Shown here piece after piece: positions 1 to 9,323 of a DNA stretch of 64,000 nt. Origin of the DNA: Archivesica marissinica. Its lineage: Eukaryota > Mollusca > Bivalvia > Venerida > Vesicomyidae. How positions within the stretch are numbered: the first letter of the stretch is position 1; the number at the start of each line of letters is the position of its first letter. A program made the position numbers and the translations under genes. A model generated the notes under the pieces. That model saw only the letters and a list, made by a program, of their open reading frames with translations, made no database searches and was not told the DNA's origin. The stretch covers positions 35,580,291 to 35,644,290 of the forward strand of contig CM026391.1 of assembly GCA_014843695.1 (NCBI GenBank), given 5' to 3'.

Positions 1-1165
1 TGAATCTGGCTGCTTGTCGTTGTACTCTCTCGAGTCTTTCTATGTCCTTGGCATAATAAGTATCCCAGACGATAGAGCTGTATTCGAGGGTAGATCGAAC
101 AAGAGCCAGATAAGCTGTCTTCCTGCATGTAAGTGGGCAGTGGGAAAGGTTACGTCTGATGAATCCCAGAGAAGAGTTTGCCTTCTTTATGACCTTGGAT
201 ATATGCGTGTTCTACTTCAGGTCGGATTGGATAGTGACTCCGAGGTAAGGGTTCTCGTTGACTTGTTGAAGGAAGACATCAAGTTGGTAGAAGTGTGATG
301 ACTTGTTGTAGCACTTCTTTGCGTTGAAACGCATTTCCCCATGTCGTGGTCCAGGGCTCGAGGGCTGAAAGGTCCTCCTGCAACATCAGATGATCCCTTG
401 CTGACTTGATGGGTCTGTACAATAGACAATCAGCGGCGAAGAGCCTAACTTGGGACTTCACCGCCTCTGGGAGATCATTGATGTGGCATAAGAACAAGAG
501 TGGGCCAAGGACAGTACCCTGCGGCACACCGGAGTCAACGTGGACTGCATCTGACCGTTCACCCTCAATCACGACGCTCATAGTGCGGTTCGTAAGAAAG
601 TCACGTAGCAATTGTTGGTGAAGGCCGCTGATGCCATAATCGTTCAGCTTGCCGAGTAGCAGTTTGTGCGGCACGTTGTCGAACGCCTTGGAAAAATCTA
701 GAATGGCGATGTCGATCTGATGGCCCTTGTCGTGACTCTGAAGTAGGTCGTGCATAGTTGTGATCAGTTGAGTTTCACAGGAGTACCCGGAGCGGAAGCC
801 ATGGTTGAGAGATGTTAAAATCTTGTGCTTGGAGAGATGATCAAGGATATGCTTGCAGATAATATGCTCGAGAAGTTTACATGATATACAGGTTAGAGAA
901 ACTGGTCTGTAGTTTTCGGCCAAGTGGACGTCACCTTTCTTGAATACTGGGGCTATATTCTTGTTGCGCCAATCCGCAGGTAGACTTCCAGAGTCGAGTG
1001 ATTGCTGGAAAATATAACGTAGTGCTGCACAAGTCTTCAGAAGATGTTTGGTATGCAGTCAGGACCCATGGCCTTGGAGACGTTGATATTTTTCAGCAGT
1101 TTCTCTACTCCTTTGGTGGTGACGTATAGGTGTGGAATATTCTCCGTTGGACGCTGTGCACGTCT
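1..1165 (-). pseudogene. Non-LTR retrotransposon reverse transcriptase, truncated and inactivated
   Basis: This is a LINE ORF2 fragment read on the minus strand from about 1,165 down to the window edge. Recognisable RT blocks are, in order: a GPDCIPNIF-like block (about 1,045-1,070), APVFKKGD...AENYRPVSLT (about 890-955), the LDFSKAFDNVPH block carrying the first catalytic Asp, SGVPQGTVLGPLLF, and the FADD-box region. The copy is dead. The catalytic box reads F-A-A-D (codons at 438-429), so one of the two paired aspartates (432-434) is Ala. There is a frameshift near 1,038-1,045, a one-base frameshift in the run at 334-340, and a TAG stop at 212-214. After the last two lesions the protein can still be followed to position 1 (LERVQRQAARF at the end), so the element continues outside the window. 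The RT style suggests the CR1/Jockey group, but the clade is not certain. There is no 5' ORF or endonuclease. Confidence 0.9.
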
Positions 1166-1885
1166 ATCTATCTTCCATTAATGTCGAACCCTCGCGGGGA
1201 CGTAGACATGTTGCGCGTCAAAAACCGCAAAGAAGTTAAAAGTATGAGTAGTTAAAAGTATAATTTAAGAAAGTAATGAAAATAAGTTGTGGTAAAAGTT
1301 TAAAAGCAGCTGCGCAGAACAACTAGGGACTGGCATGATCAATATGGCAAACTGCCGTATTGAATTGCTCTATGGTAGGGAGATGGACAATGTCAGGAGG
1401 GAGATGGTTCCAATGGTAGATTGTTCTTCAGGGTTCATTCTAGGTCAGAATTTTTGGGAGAAGTGAGAAAGCGCGTGATCACTTCCTTAAATGGTGTTCT
1501 TTAATATACTTCTGCAAAATAGGGTTAAAACGCACAGTACAACCATTAAATACAACATTTGAATAGAAGGAGTGCTTTATAATGGGCCAGTGTATCTTAC
1601 TGGACAAACTTTTGTTTGAAAATCGTAAAAACCAAACCATATTTTAAAAATATATTTTAGGGAGAAGTGGGGCCCCCAGAGGGCAAAGTCAGGGTCCTTA
1701 GGGCGACTATTTCGCCCACATCGCCCTCTAGAATAATCCCTGGTTCTTGGGAAAATGGAAAACTTGTAGTAGTCTGTAGTTGCTGTAATTAACCTATAGC
1801 TTAAGGAATGGCAATGGCGAGCAGGACGGGAGAGGGGAACTAGGTAATTTTCAATGGGAATAGCAACAAGATCATTCTCGCAAGA
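1160..1885 (-). pseudogene. LINE ORF2 C-terminus plus 3' end, 5'-truncated, split by a MITE
   Basis: Read on the minus strand, residues NDLVAIPIENYLVPLSRPARH...DYYKFSIFPRT (about 1,885-1,749) form the conserved C-terminal region that follows the RT in CR1/Jockey-like ORF2 proteins. The motif breaks at PRT and resumes on the far side of a 314-bp insertion as RTIYHWNHLPPDIVHLPT, the usual FPRTIxxWNxLP block (about 1,428-1,370). It ends at a TAG stop at 1,323-1,325. About 160 bp of 3' UTR follows, ending near 1,160 in a short GATA-type tail, which is typical of LINE 3' ends. It lies head-to-tail against the RT fragment at 1-1,165, in the same orientation. The two could be parts of the same family but are separate insertions. 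The 5' truncation lies near 1,885. Confidence 0.82.
1429..1742. mobile_element. MITE-like DNA transposon, 314 bp, with 6-bp target duplication
   Basis: The element starts CAGGGTTCATTCTAG and ends with the reverse complement of CAGGGATTATTCTAG, so the terminal inverted repeats match at 13 of 15 bases. It is flanked by the direct repeat GTTCTT (1,423-1,428 and 1,743-1,748). Removing the element and one repeat copy restores the FPRTIYHW reading of the LINE it sits in, which proves the borders. It contains no coding sequence. The CAGGG terminus resembles hAT-type ends, but hAT elements normally duplicate 8 bp, so the superfamily is left open. Confidence 0.82.
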
Positions 1886-2487
1886 GCTTGTCAGTTGTAC
1901 CAAAACCAGTTCATAATAGATGTGTTCATATCAGAGTGACGTTAGTATTGCATAATATGAATATGGTAAAGCTTCAAAGCAAGCTCAGTCACAGATCCAT
2001 AGCATAGTGCAATCCACATGATTGAATCCATGCCGGGGCTAATATAACTTGTTCTGTTCTGTTTGTAGCCTCATTCGGCCGAAATATCTCGTAACGAAAT
2101 GTTATTTCACCGTATTATTGTCATATTATAGTTGTCACACAGGTAGGTTTGTACATTACGAGCATTTTAGTGAATTTCGTGTCCATCGTTGACCGGATGG
2201 AGGCTACTAAATCGTCTTGTCATTTCTATGAATTTAATTAGTTCTTCTGTTATTGCCTGCCCCTGCATAAACACTGCCAACTGATCATCTTCTCCAGTCG
2301 ATAGTAGTATGCTAAGTGAGATGTCCCTGATCCCGGTTCTCACGAATATGTTCGACCTCATTATTTCTCATCCCCGGAGCATTTCAGTTTCTGGGCAGCT
2401 TAATAAATAATGTGCAATTGATTCCTGCTCGCCGCATGAGCAGTATGGGTCATCTTCCAGACCCACTTTATGCCGGTGCTCTTTTAG

Positions 2488-2756
2488 TTATGTTATGTTA
2501 TATTTCGGGTTTTACGCCTGCATCAGCACCATTTCGGGCTATATCGCCGGCGGGCAGTTTACCTAACAATACCTTTCCTGGGCAGGCTCCAGCGGTTAAC
2601 CAGTACTTGGGTGCACCAACCTACGTAAGAAACTGCCAACTTTCTCATATAAATGAGACACGGCCTGAGCGGGGCTCGAACCCGTGACCATCAGTGATGA
2701 TAGGTTACAGTGGTATACAAGTCAGCGACCTTAACCACTCGACCACGGAGGCGGAT
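2488..2756 (-). mobile_element. tRNA-derived SINE (SINE-B) with 11-bp target duplication
   Basis: On the minus strand the element begins CCGCCTCCGTGGTCGAGTGG, a tRNA-like head with an A box (TGGTCGAGTGG, 2,735-2,745) and a B box (GGTTCGAGCCC, 2,672-2,682). A non-tRNA body follows, and then a short ATAAC-repeat tail at 2,488-2,505. The direct repeat TGCTCTTTTAG flanks it exactly (2,477-2,487 and 2,757-2,767), which is the signature of LINE-mediated target-primed insertion. It disrupts the retrotransposon C-terminus described for 2,165-2,812, so it is the younger of the two. The head is Leu/Ser-tRNA-like in appearance. It is not a functional tRNA because the acceptor arm does not close. Confidence 0.9.
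2672..2745 (-). promoter_or_regulatory. Internal RNA polymerase III promoter (A and B boxes) of SINE-B
   Basis: The A box TGGTCGAGTGG (2,735-2,745) and B box GGTTCGAGCCC (2,672-2,682) are about 53 bp apart in tRNA order. Both match the split pol III consensus, so this copy could still be transcribed. Confidence 0.75.
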
Positions 2757-2812
2757 TGCTCTTTTAGATTGCAGTGCCTAAATAAGAATGCTGTCTATTT
2801 GTTAAACAACTA

Positions 2813-3422
2813 TTTATTTATTTCTGTTGTCAAACAATGACCACGGTTATCTGAAATGATAGAACACAATTATGATATGATGTGTACCTATCTCCCTCTA
2901 AGTCTTTGGCATGTATATATTTTCAATTTTAGACATGGTTAAGACTGATATCCCTCTGACATCTTAAGAATTGTAGAACTTGAATCAAATCAGGGCCTGC
3001 TCTGGCTCTTATTTTTTTGTAGCCATTTTTTTAGCCAAATCTGTGCTTCCTTTAGCCAATTCCTCCGCGCGCCATTTTTCCTAAACAGAGTTTTGATAGT
3101 ATATTTATTATAATATATTTTAATGTGTCATGCAATTGTACCACTTCAATGCTGTATGCCCATAAACTACAACTGAGGTAAGAGTTACATTTGCAGTGAT
3201 ACATTACTTGACAAGTTGTGTCAACTTTCCTTTTCAGAATCATTATAAAATGCATTCACAGGTTTAGAGAGTTATGCATACAATTGCAAGCTCATGTGAA
3301 TGTCAACTGTGCACATATTATTACATCTATGGCATGGAATGTGTAGGTACATTACATCACATAACCTTTGATCTTTTGAGTTCTTTGTGTAAACAAGATT
3401 TATTTGATTGACAGGTTACTAC
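2813..3422. other. AT-rich sequence without recognised feature
   Basis: There is no convincing coding frame, transposon terminus or RNA gene here. The only open frame above 60 codons (minus, 3,052-3,255) shows no recognisable motif. Confidence 0.6.
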
Positions 3423-3489
3423 TGTGTGTGTTTTACGTTTAGTTATCGTCGCTACCGGTTGCCCATATGAGCGATGCCTCCTGAAGAGA
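3423..3489 (-). mobile_element. SINE-A 3' module, solo, at left edge of the 17/18-bp array
   Basis: This is the last 66 bp of the SINE-A family (full copy at 28,653-28,939), in minus orientation: GTTTTACGTTTAGTTATCG, then the GGTTGCCCATATGAGCG core, then CCTCCTGAAGAG. It carries the family hairpin arms with one substitution. The SINE body and tRNA head are absent: the first array unit starts immediately inside the module (3,490). The same truncation point occurs at 50,851. The outer side (left) is ordinary unique sequence. Confidence 0.88.
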
Positions 3490-6400
3490 TACAATATGGA
3501 CAATTATACAACATGGGACAATTATACAACATGGACAATTATACAACATGGACAATTATATAACATGGGACAATTATACAACATGGGACAATTATACAGC
3601 ATGGACAATTATACAGCATGGACAATTATACAACATGGACAATTATATAACATGGGACAATTATACAACATGGGACAATTATACAGCATGGACAATTATA
3701 TAACATGGGACAATTATACAACATGGGACAATTATACAGCATGGACAATTATACAACATGGACAATTATACAACATGGACAATTATATAACATGGGACAA
3801 TTATACAACATGGGACAATTATACAGCATGGACAATTATATAACATGGGACAATTATACAACATGGGACAATTATACAGCATGGACAATTATACAGCATG
3901 GACAATTATACAACATGGACAATTATATAACATGGGACAATTATACAACATGGGACAATTATACAGCATGGACAATTATATAACATGGGACAATTATACA
4001 GCATGGACAATTATACAGCATGGACAATTATACAACATGGACAATTATACAACATGGACAATTATACAACATGGGACAATTATACAACATGGGACAATTA
4101 TACAGCATGGACAATTATATAACATGGGACAATTATACAACATGGGACAATTATACAGCATGGACAATTATACAGCATGGACAATTATACAGCATGGACA
4201 ATTATACAACATGGACAATTATACAACATGGACAATTATACAACATGGGACAATTATACAACATGGGACAATTATACAGCATGGACAATTATACAACATG
4301 GACAATTATACAACATGGACACTTATATAACATGGGACAATTATACAACATGGGACAATTATACAGCATGGACAATTATATAACATGGGACAATTATACA
4401 ACATGGGACAATTATACAACATGGGACAATTATACAGCATGGACAATTATACAACATGGACAATTATACAACATGGGACAATTATACAACATGGGACAAT
4501 TATACAGCATGGACAATTATATAACATGGGACAATTATACAACATGGGACAATTATACAGCATGGACAATTATACAGCATGGACAATTATACAGCATGGA
4601 CAATTATATAACATGGGACAATTATACAACATGGGACAATTATACAGCATGGACAATTATATAACATGGGACAATTATACAGCATGGACAATTATACAGC
4701 ATGGACAATTATACAACATGGACAATTATACAACATGGACAATTATACAACATGGGACAATTATACAACATGGGACAATTATACAGCATGGACAATTATA
4801 CAACATGGACAATTATACAACATGGACAATTATATAACATGGGACAATTATACAGCATGGACAATTATACAGCATGGACAATTATACAGCATGGACAATT
4901 ATATAACATGGGACAATTATACAACATGGACAATTATATAACATGGGACAATTATACAACATGGGACAATTATACAACATGGGACAATTATACAGCATGG
5001 ACAATTATACAACATGGACAATTATATAACATGGGACAATTATACAGCATGGACAATTATACAGCATGGACAATTATACAACATGGACAATTATACAACA
5101 TGGGACAATTATACAGCATGGACAATTATACAGCATGGACAATTATACAACATGGACAATTATATAACATGGGACAATTATACAGCATGGACAATTATAC
5201 AGCATGGACAATTATACAACATGGACAATTATACAACATGGACAATTATACAACATGGACAATTATACAACATGGACAATTATACAACATGGGACAATTA
5301 TACAGCATGGACAATTATATAACATGGGACAATTATACAACATGGGACAATTATACAGCATGGACAATTATACAGCATGGACAATTATACAGCATGGACA
5401 ATTATACATGGGACAATTATACAGCATGGACAATTATACAGCATGGACAATTATACAACATGGACAATTATACAACATGGACAATTATACAACATGGGAC
5501 AATTATACAACATGGGACAATTATACAGCATGGACAATTATACAACATGGACAATTATACAACATGGACAATTATATAACATGGGACAATTATACAACAT
5601 GGGACAATTATACAGCATGGACAATTATATAACATGGGACAATTATACAACATGGGACAATTATACAGCATGGACAATTATACAGCATGGACAATTATAC
5701 AGCATGGACAATTATATAACATGGGACAATTATACAGCATGGACAATTATACAGCATGGACAATTATACAACATGGACAATTATACAACATGGACAATTA
5801 TATAACATGGGACAATTATACAACATGGGACAATTATACAGCATGGACAATTATATAACATGGGACAATTATACAACATGGGACAATTATACAGCATGGA
5901 CAATTATACAGCATGGACAATTATACAGCATGGACAATTATATAACATGGGACAATTATACAACATGGGACAATTATACAGCATGGACAATTATATAACA
6001 TGGGACAATTATACAGCATGGACAATTATACAGCATGGACAATTATGCAACATGGACAATTATACAACATGGACAATTATACAACATGGGACAATTATAC
6101 AACATGGGACAATTATACAGCATGGACAATTATACAACATGGACAATTATACAACATGGACAATTATATAACATGGGACAATTATACAGCATGGACAATT
6201 ATACAGCATGGACAATTATACAACATGGGACAATTATACAGCATGGACAATTATATAACATGGGACAATTATACAACATGGGACAATTATACAACATGGG
6301 ACAATTATACAGCATGGACAATTATACAACATGGACAATTATATAACATGGGACAATTATACAACATGGGACAATTATACAGCATGGACAATTATATAAC

Positions 6401-7685
6401 ATGGGACAATTATACAACATGGGACAATTATACAGCATGGACAATTATACAGCATGGACAATTATACAGCATGGACAATTATATAACATGGGACAATTAT
6501 ACAGCATGGACAATTATACAGCATGGACAATTATACAACATGGACAATTATACAACATGGACAATTATACAACATGGGACAATTATACAGCATGGACAAT
6601 TATACAACATGGGACAATTATACAGCATGGACAATTATATAACATGGGACAATTATACAACATGGGACAATTATACAGCATGGACAATTATACAACATGG
6701 ACAATTATACAACATGGACAATTATATAACATGGGACAATTATACAGCATGGACAATTATACAGCATGGACAATTATACAACATGGGACAATTATACAGC
6801 ATGGACAATTATATAACATGGGACAATTATACAACATGGGACAATTATACAACATGGGACAATTATACAGCATGGACAATTATACAACATGGACAATTAT
6901 ATAACATGGGACAATTATACAACATGGGACAATTATACAGCATGGACAATTATACAACATGGACAATTATACAACATGGACAATTATATAACATGGGACA
7001 ATTATACAGCATGGACAATTATACAGCATGGACAATTATACAACATGGGACAATTATACAGCATGGACAATTATATAACATGGGACAATTATACAACATG
7101 GGACAATTATACAACATGGGACAATTATACAGCATGGACAATTATACAACATGGACAATTATATAACATGGGACAATTATACAACATGGGACAATTATAC
7201 AGCATGGACAATTATACAACATGGACAATTATACAACATGGACAATTATATAACATGGGACAATTATACAGCATGGACAATTATACAGCATGGACATTAT
7301 ACAACATGGACAATTATACAACATGGACAATTATACAACATGGGACAATTATACAGCATGGACAATTATAACATGGACAATTATACAACATGGACAATTA
7401 TACACATGGACAATTATACAACATGGGACAATTATACAGCATGGACCAATATATACAACATGGACAATATACAACATGGACAATTATACAACATGGACAA
7501 TTATACACATGGACAATTATACAACATGGACAATTATACAACATGGACAATTATACAACATGGGACAATTATACAACATGGACAATTATACAGCATGGAC
7601 AATTATACAACATGGACAATTATACAACATGGACAATTATACAACATGGGACAATTATACAACATGGACAATTATACAGCATGGA
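3490..7685 (+). repeat. 17/18-bp minisatellite array (ACAATTATACAACATGG)
   Basis: About 4.2 kb and roughly 240 copies are visible before the assembly gap. Three main unit types occur: ACAATTATACAACATGG with GG or GGG (17 or 18 bp), ACAATTATACAGCATGG (nearly always 17 bp) and ACAATTATATAACATGGG (18 bp). The core change and the number of G residues are therefore linked. Multi-unit blocks recur, for example the run of about 175 bp beginning at 6,167, 6,725 and 6,987. Because 17 and 18 are mixed, the reading frame rotates through the units and gives long stop-free frames (NYTTW, QHGQLYNM and so on). These are repeat artefacts, not genes. Units become irregular in the last 400 bp (dropped bases at about 7,294, 7,370, 7,402 and 7,470) just before the gap. 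Confidence 0.97.
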
Positions 7686-8685
7686 NNNNNNNNNNNNNNN
7701 NNNNNNNNNNNNNNNNNNNNNNNNNNNNNNNNNNNNNNNNNNNNNNNNNNNNNNNNNNNNNNNNNNNNNNNNNNNNNNNNNNNNNNNNNNNNNNNNNNNN
7801 NNNNNNNNNNNNNNNNNNNNNNNNNNNNNNNNNNNNNNNNNNNNNNNNNNNNNNNNNNNNNNNNNNNNNNNNNNNNNNNNNNNNNNNNNNNNNNNNNNNN
7901 NNNNNNNNNNNNNNNNNNNNNNNNNNNNNNNNNNNNNNNNNNNNNNNNNNNNNNNNNNNNNNNNNNNNNNNNNNNNNNNNNNNNNNNNNNNNNNNNNNNN
8001 NNNNNNNNNNNNNNNNNNNNNNNNNNNNNNNNNNNNNNNNNNNNNNNNNNNNNNNNNNNNNNNNNNNNNNNNNNNNNNNNNNNNNNNNNNNNNNNNNNNN
8101 NNNNNNNNNNNNNNNNNNNNNNNNNNNNNNNNNNNNNNNNNNNNNNNNNNNNNNNNNNNNNNNNNNNNNNNNNNNNNNNNNNNNNNNNNNNNNNNNNNNN
8201 NNNNNNNNNNNNNNNNNNNNNNNNNNNNNNNNNNNNNNNNNNNNNNNNNNNNNNNNNNNNNNNNNNNNNNNNNNNNNNNNNNNNNNNNNNNNNNNNNNNN
8301 NNNNNNNNNNNNNNNNNNNNNNNNNNNNNNNNNNNNNNNNNNNNNNNNNNNNNNNNNNNNNNNNNNNNNNNNNNNNNNNNNNNNNNNNNNNNNNNNNNNN
8401 NNNNNNNNNNNNNNNNNNNNNNNNNNNNNNNNNNNNNNNNNNNNNNNNNNNNNNNNNNNNNNNNNNNNNNNNNNNNNNNNNNNNNNNNNNNNNNNNNNNN
8501 NNNNNNNNNNNNNNNNNNNNNNNNNNNNNNNNNNNNNNNNNNNNNNNNNNNNNNNNNNNNNNNNNNNNNNNNNNNNNNNNNNNNNNNNNNNNNNNNNNNN
8601 NNNNNNNNNNNNNNNNNNNNNNNNNNNNNNNNNNNNNNNNNNNNNNNNNNNNNNNNNNNNNNNNNNNNNNNNNNNNNNNNNNNNN
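7686..8685. other. Assembly gap of exactly 1,000 N
   Basis: A run of 1,000 N is a conventional placeholder for a gap of unknown size. The array on its left may therefore be much longer than shown, and the SINE on its right has lost its first bases to the gap. Confidence 0.98.
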
Positions 8686-8739
8686 TAGTCCAGTGGTAAC
8701 ACGCTGGACTGGTAAGCCAGGGATCGCAGGTTCGATCCC
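8686..8739 (+). promoter_or_regulatory. Pol III A and B boxes of the SINE-A copy at 8.7 kb
   Basis: TAGTCCAGTGG (8,686-8,696) and GGTTCGATCCC (8,729-8,739) keep tRNA spacing and consensus, so the internal promoter looks intact. Confidence 0.75.
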
Positions 8740-8958
8740 CCGTCTGACCCTAATAAAATTAAGTCTTTCAGATGGGATGTTAAACCGAGGTCTTGTGTCG
8801 GTGCTTTACACCGTGCACGTAAAAGAACCAGAGGAGATTCTGGAATGGGTCTCTGTCTGTATCATGCACTATCCTCCAAAATCTAAAATAACTAATCTCT
8901 TCAGGCGGCGTCGCTCATATGGGCAACCATAGCGACGATAAATGAAAACGTAAAAACC
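8686..8958 (+). mobile_element. SINE-A copy, 5' end lost in the gap
   Basis: The tRNA-like head has A box TAGTCCAGTGG (8,686-8,696), an anticodon-like stem-loop, and B box GGTTCGATCCC (8,729-8,739). The body contains TTTCAGATGGGATGTTAAAC, GTGCACGTAAAAGAACC and GGAATGGGTCTCTGTC, followed by the 3' module TCTTCAGGCGGCGTCGCTC...AGCGACGATAA. The body phrase GATGGGACGTTAAACCGAGG recalls conserved central domains of animal SINEs (possibly the Nin type). That comparison is from memory. No target duplication can be tested because the left end is missing. Confidence 0.9.
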
Positions 8959-9323
8959 ACAATACATAAAAATGGAATGGATAGATTTGTCAGATCATAT
9001 AATCAGTATAATTTTATTCTTTAAAATGTGGGTCCCTATTTAAACTTATAATCAAAAGTATTTGTAGTTGCTACATATGATCTGTTTCCTTTACAGGACA
9101 GGATCTACATAAGTATTTGATACTTTCTCTCTAATTCTGTTGGACACTGTTGAATTAAAATGACAATGTATACAATAGTGAAATAAAATTTATACATTTC
9201 ACTTGGCCAAATCGGCGGCTTAGGGCAACACCGATGTAACAACAGCGATTTAATGAAAGGGTTGCAGTAGTTTTTCTCTCAGCCCTCGACAATTACTTTA
9301 TGATATATTAGATTATCATCCAT
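8959..9323. other. AT-rich spacer, nothing recognised
   Basis: There is no coding frame, repeat or transposon end that I can support. It separates a SINE-A copy from the dodecamer array. Confidence 0.6.

Larger units (their letters stand above)
2165..2812 (-). pseudogene. Retrotransposon polyprotein C-terminus, interrupted by a SINE
   Basis: On the minus strand, FRHCNLKEHRHKVG (about 2,810-2,757, then from 2,476) leads into LEDDPYCSCGEQESIAHYLL and then SCPETEMLRG. This is the C-x1-C-x7-H-x4-C finger with a preceding GHCxLxxHxxxxGLxxDPxC block seen at the C-terminus of many non-LTR retrotransposon polyproteins. After an in-frame TGA (2,368-2,370) the same frame continues to about 2,167 with a helical tail (GIRDISLSILLSTGEDDQLA...). 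The frame is split by the SINE at 2,488-2,756, and the 11-bp target duplication restores continuity across the insertion. Further upstream (above about 2,812) a stop codon is met and similarity is lost. It is a dead fragment and the family is not assigned. Confidence 0.68.

Noticed and set aside
6000..7166. Long GQLYNM/DNYTTW frames in the 17/18-bp array as coding sequence
   Set aside because: Frames rotate with the 17-bp units, overlap each other in all phases and have no unique termini.
3490..7685. CRISPR array
   Set aside because: Units are contiguous with no unique spacers, and the context is eukaryotic transposon-rich DNA.
8686..8760. Functional tRNA gene (GGT anticodon)
   Set aside because: A and B boxes and an anticodon-like arm are present, but the acceptor stem does not close and the same head recurs upstream of a fixed SINE body in several copies.
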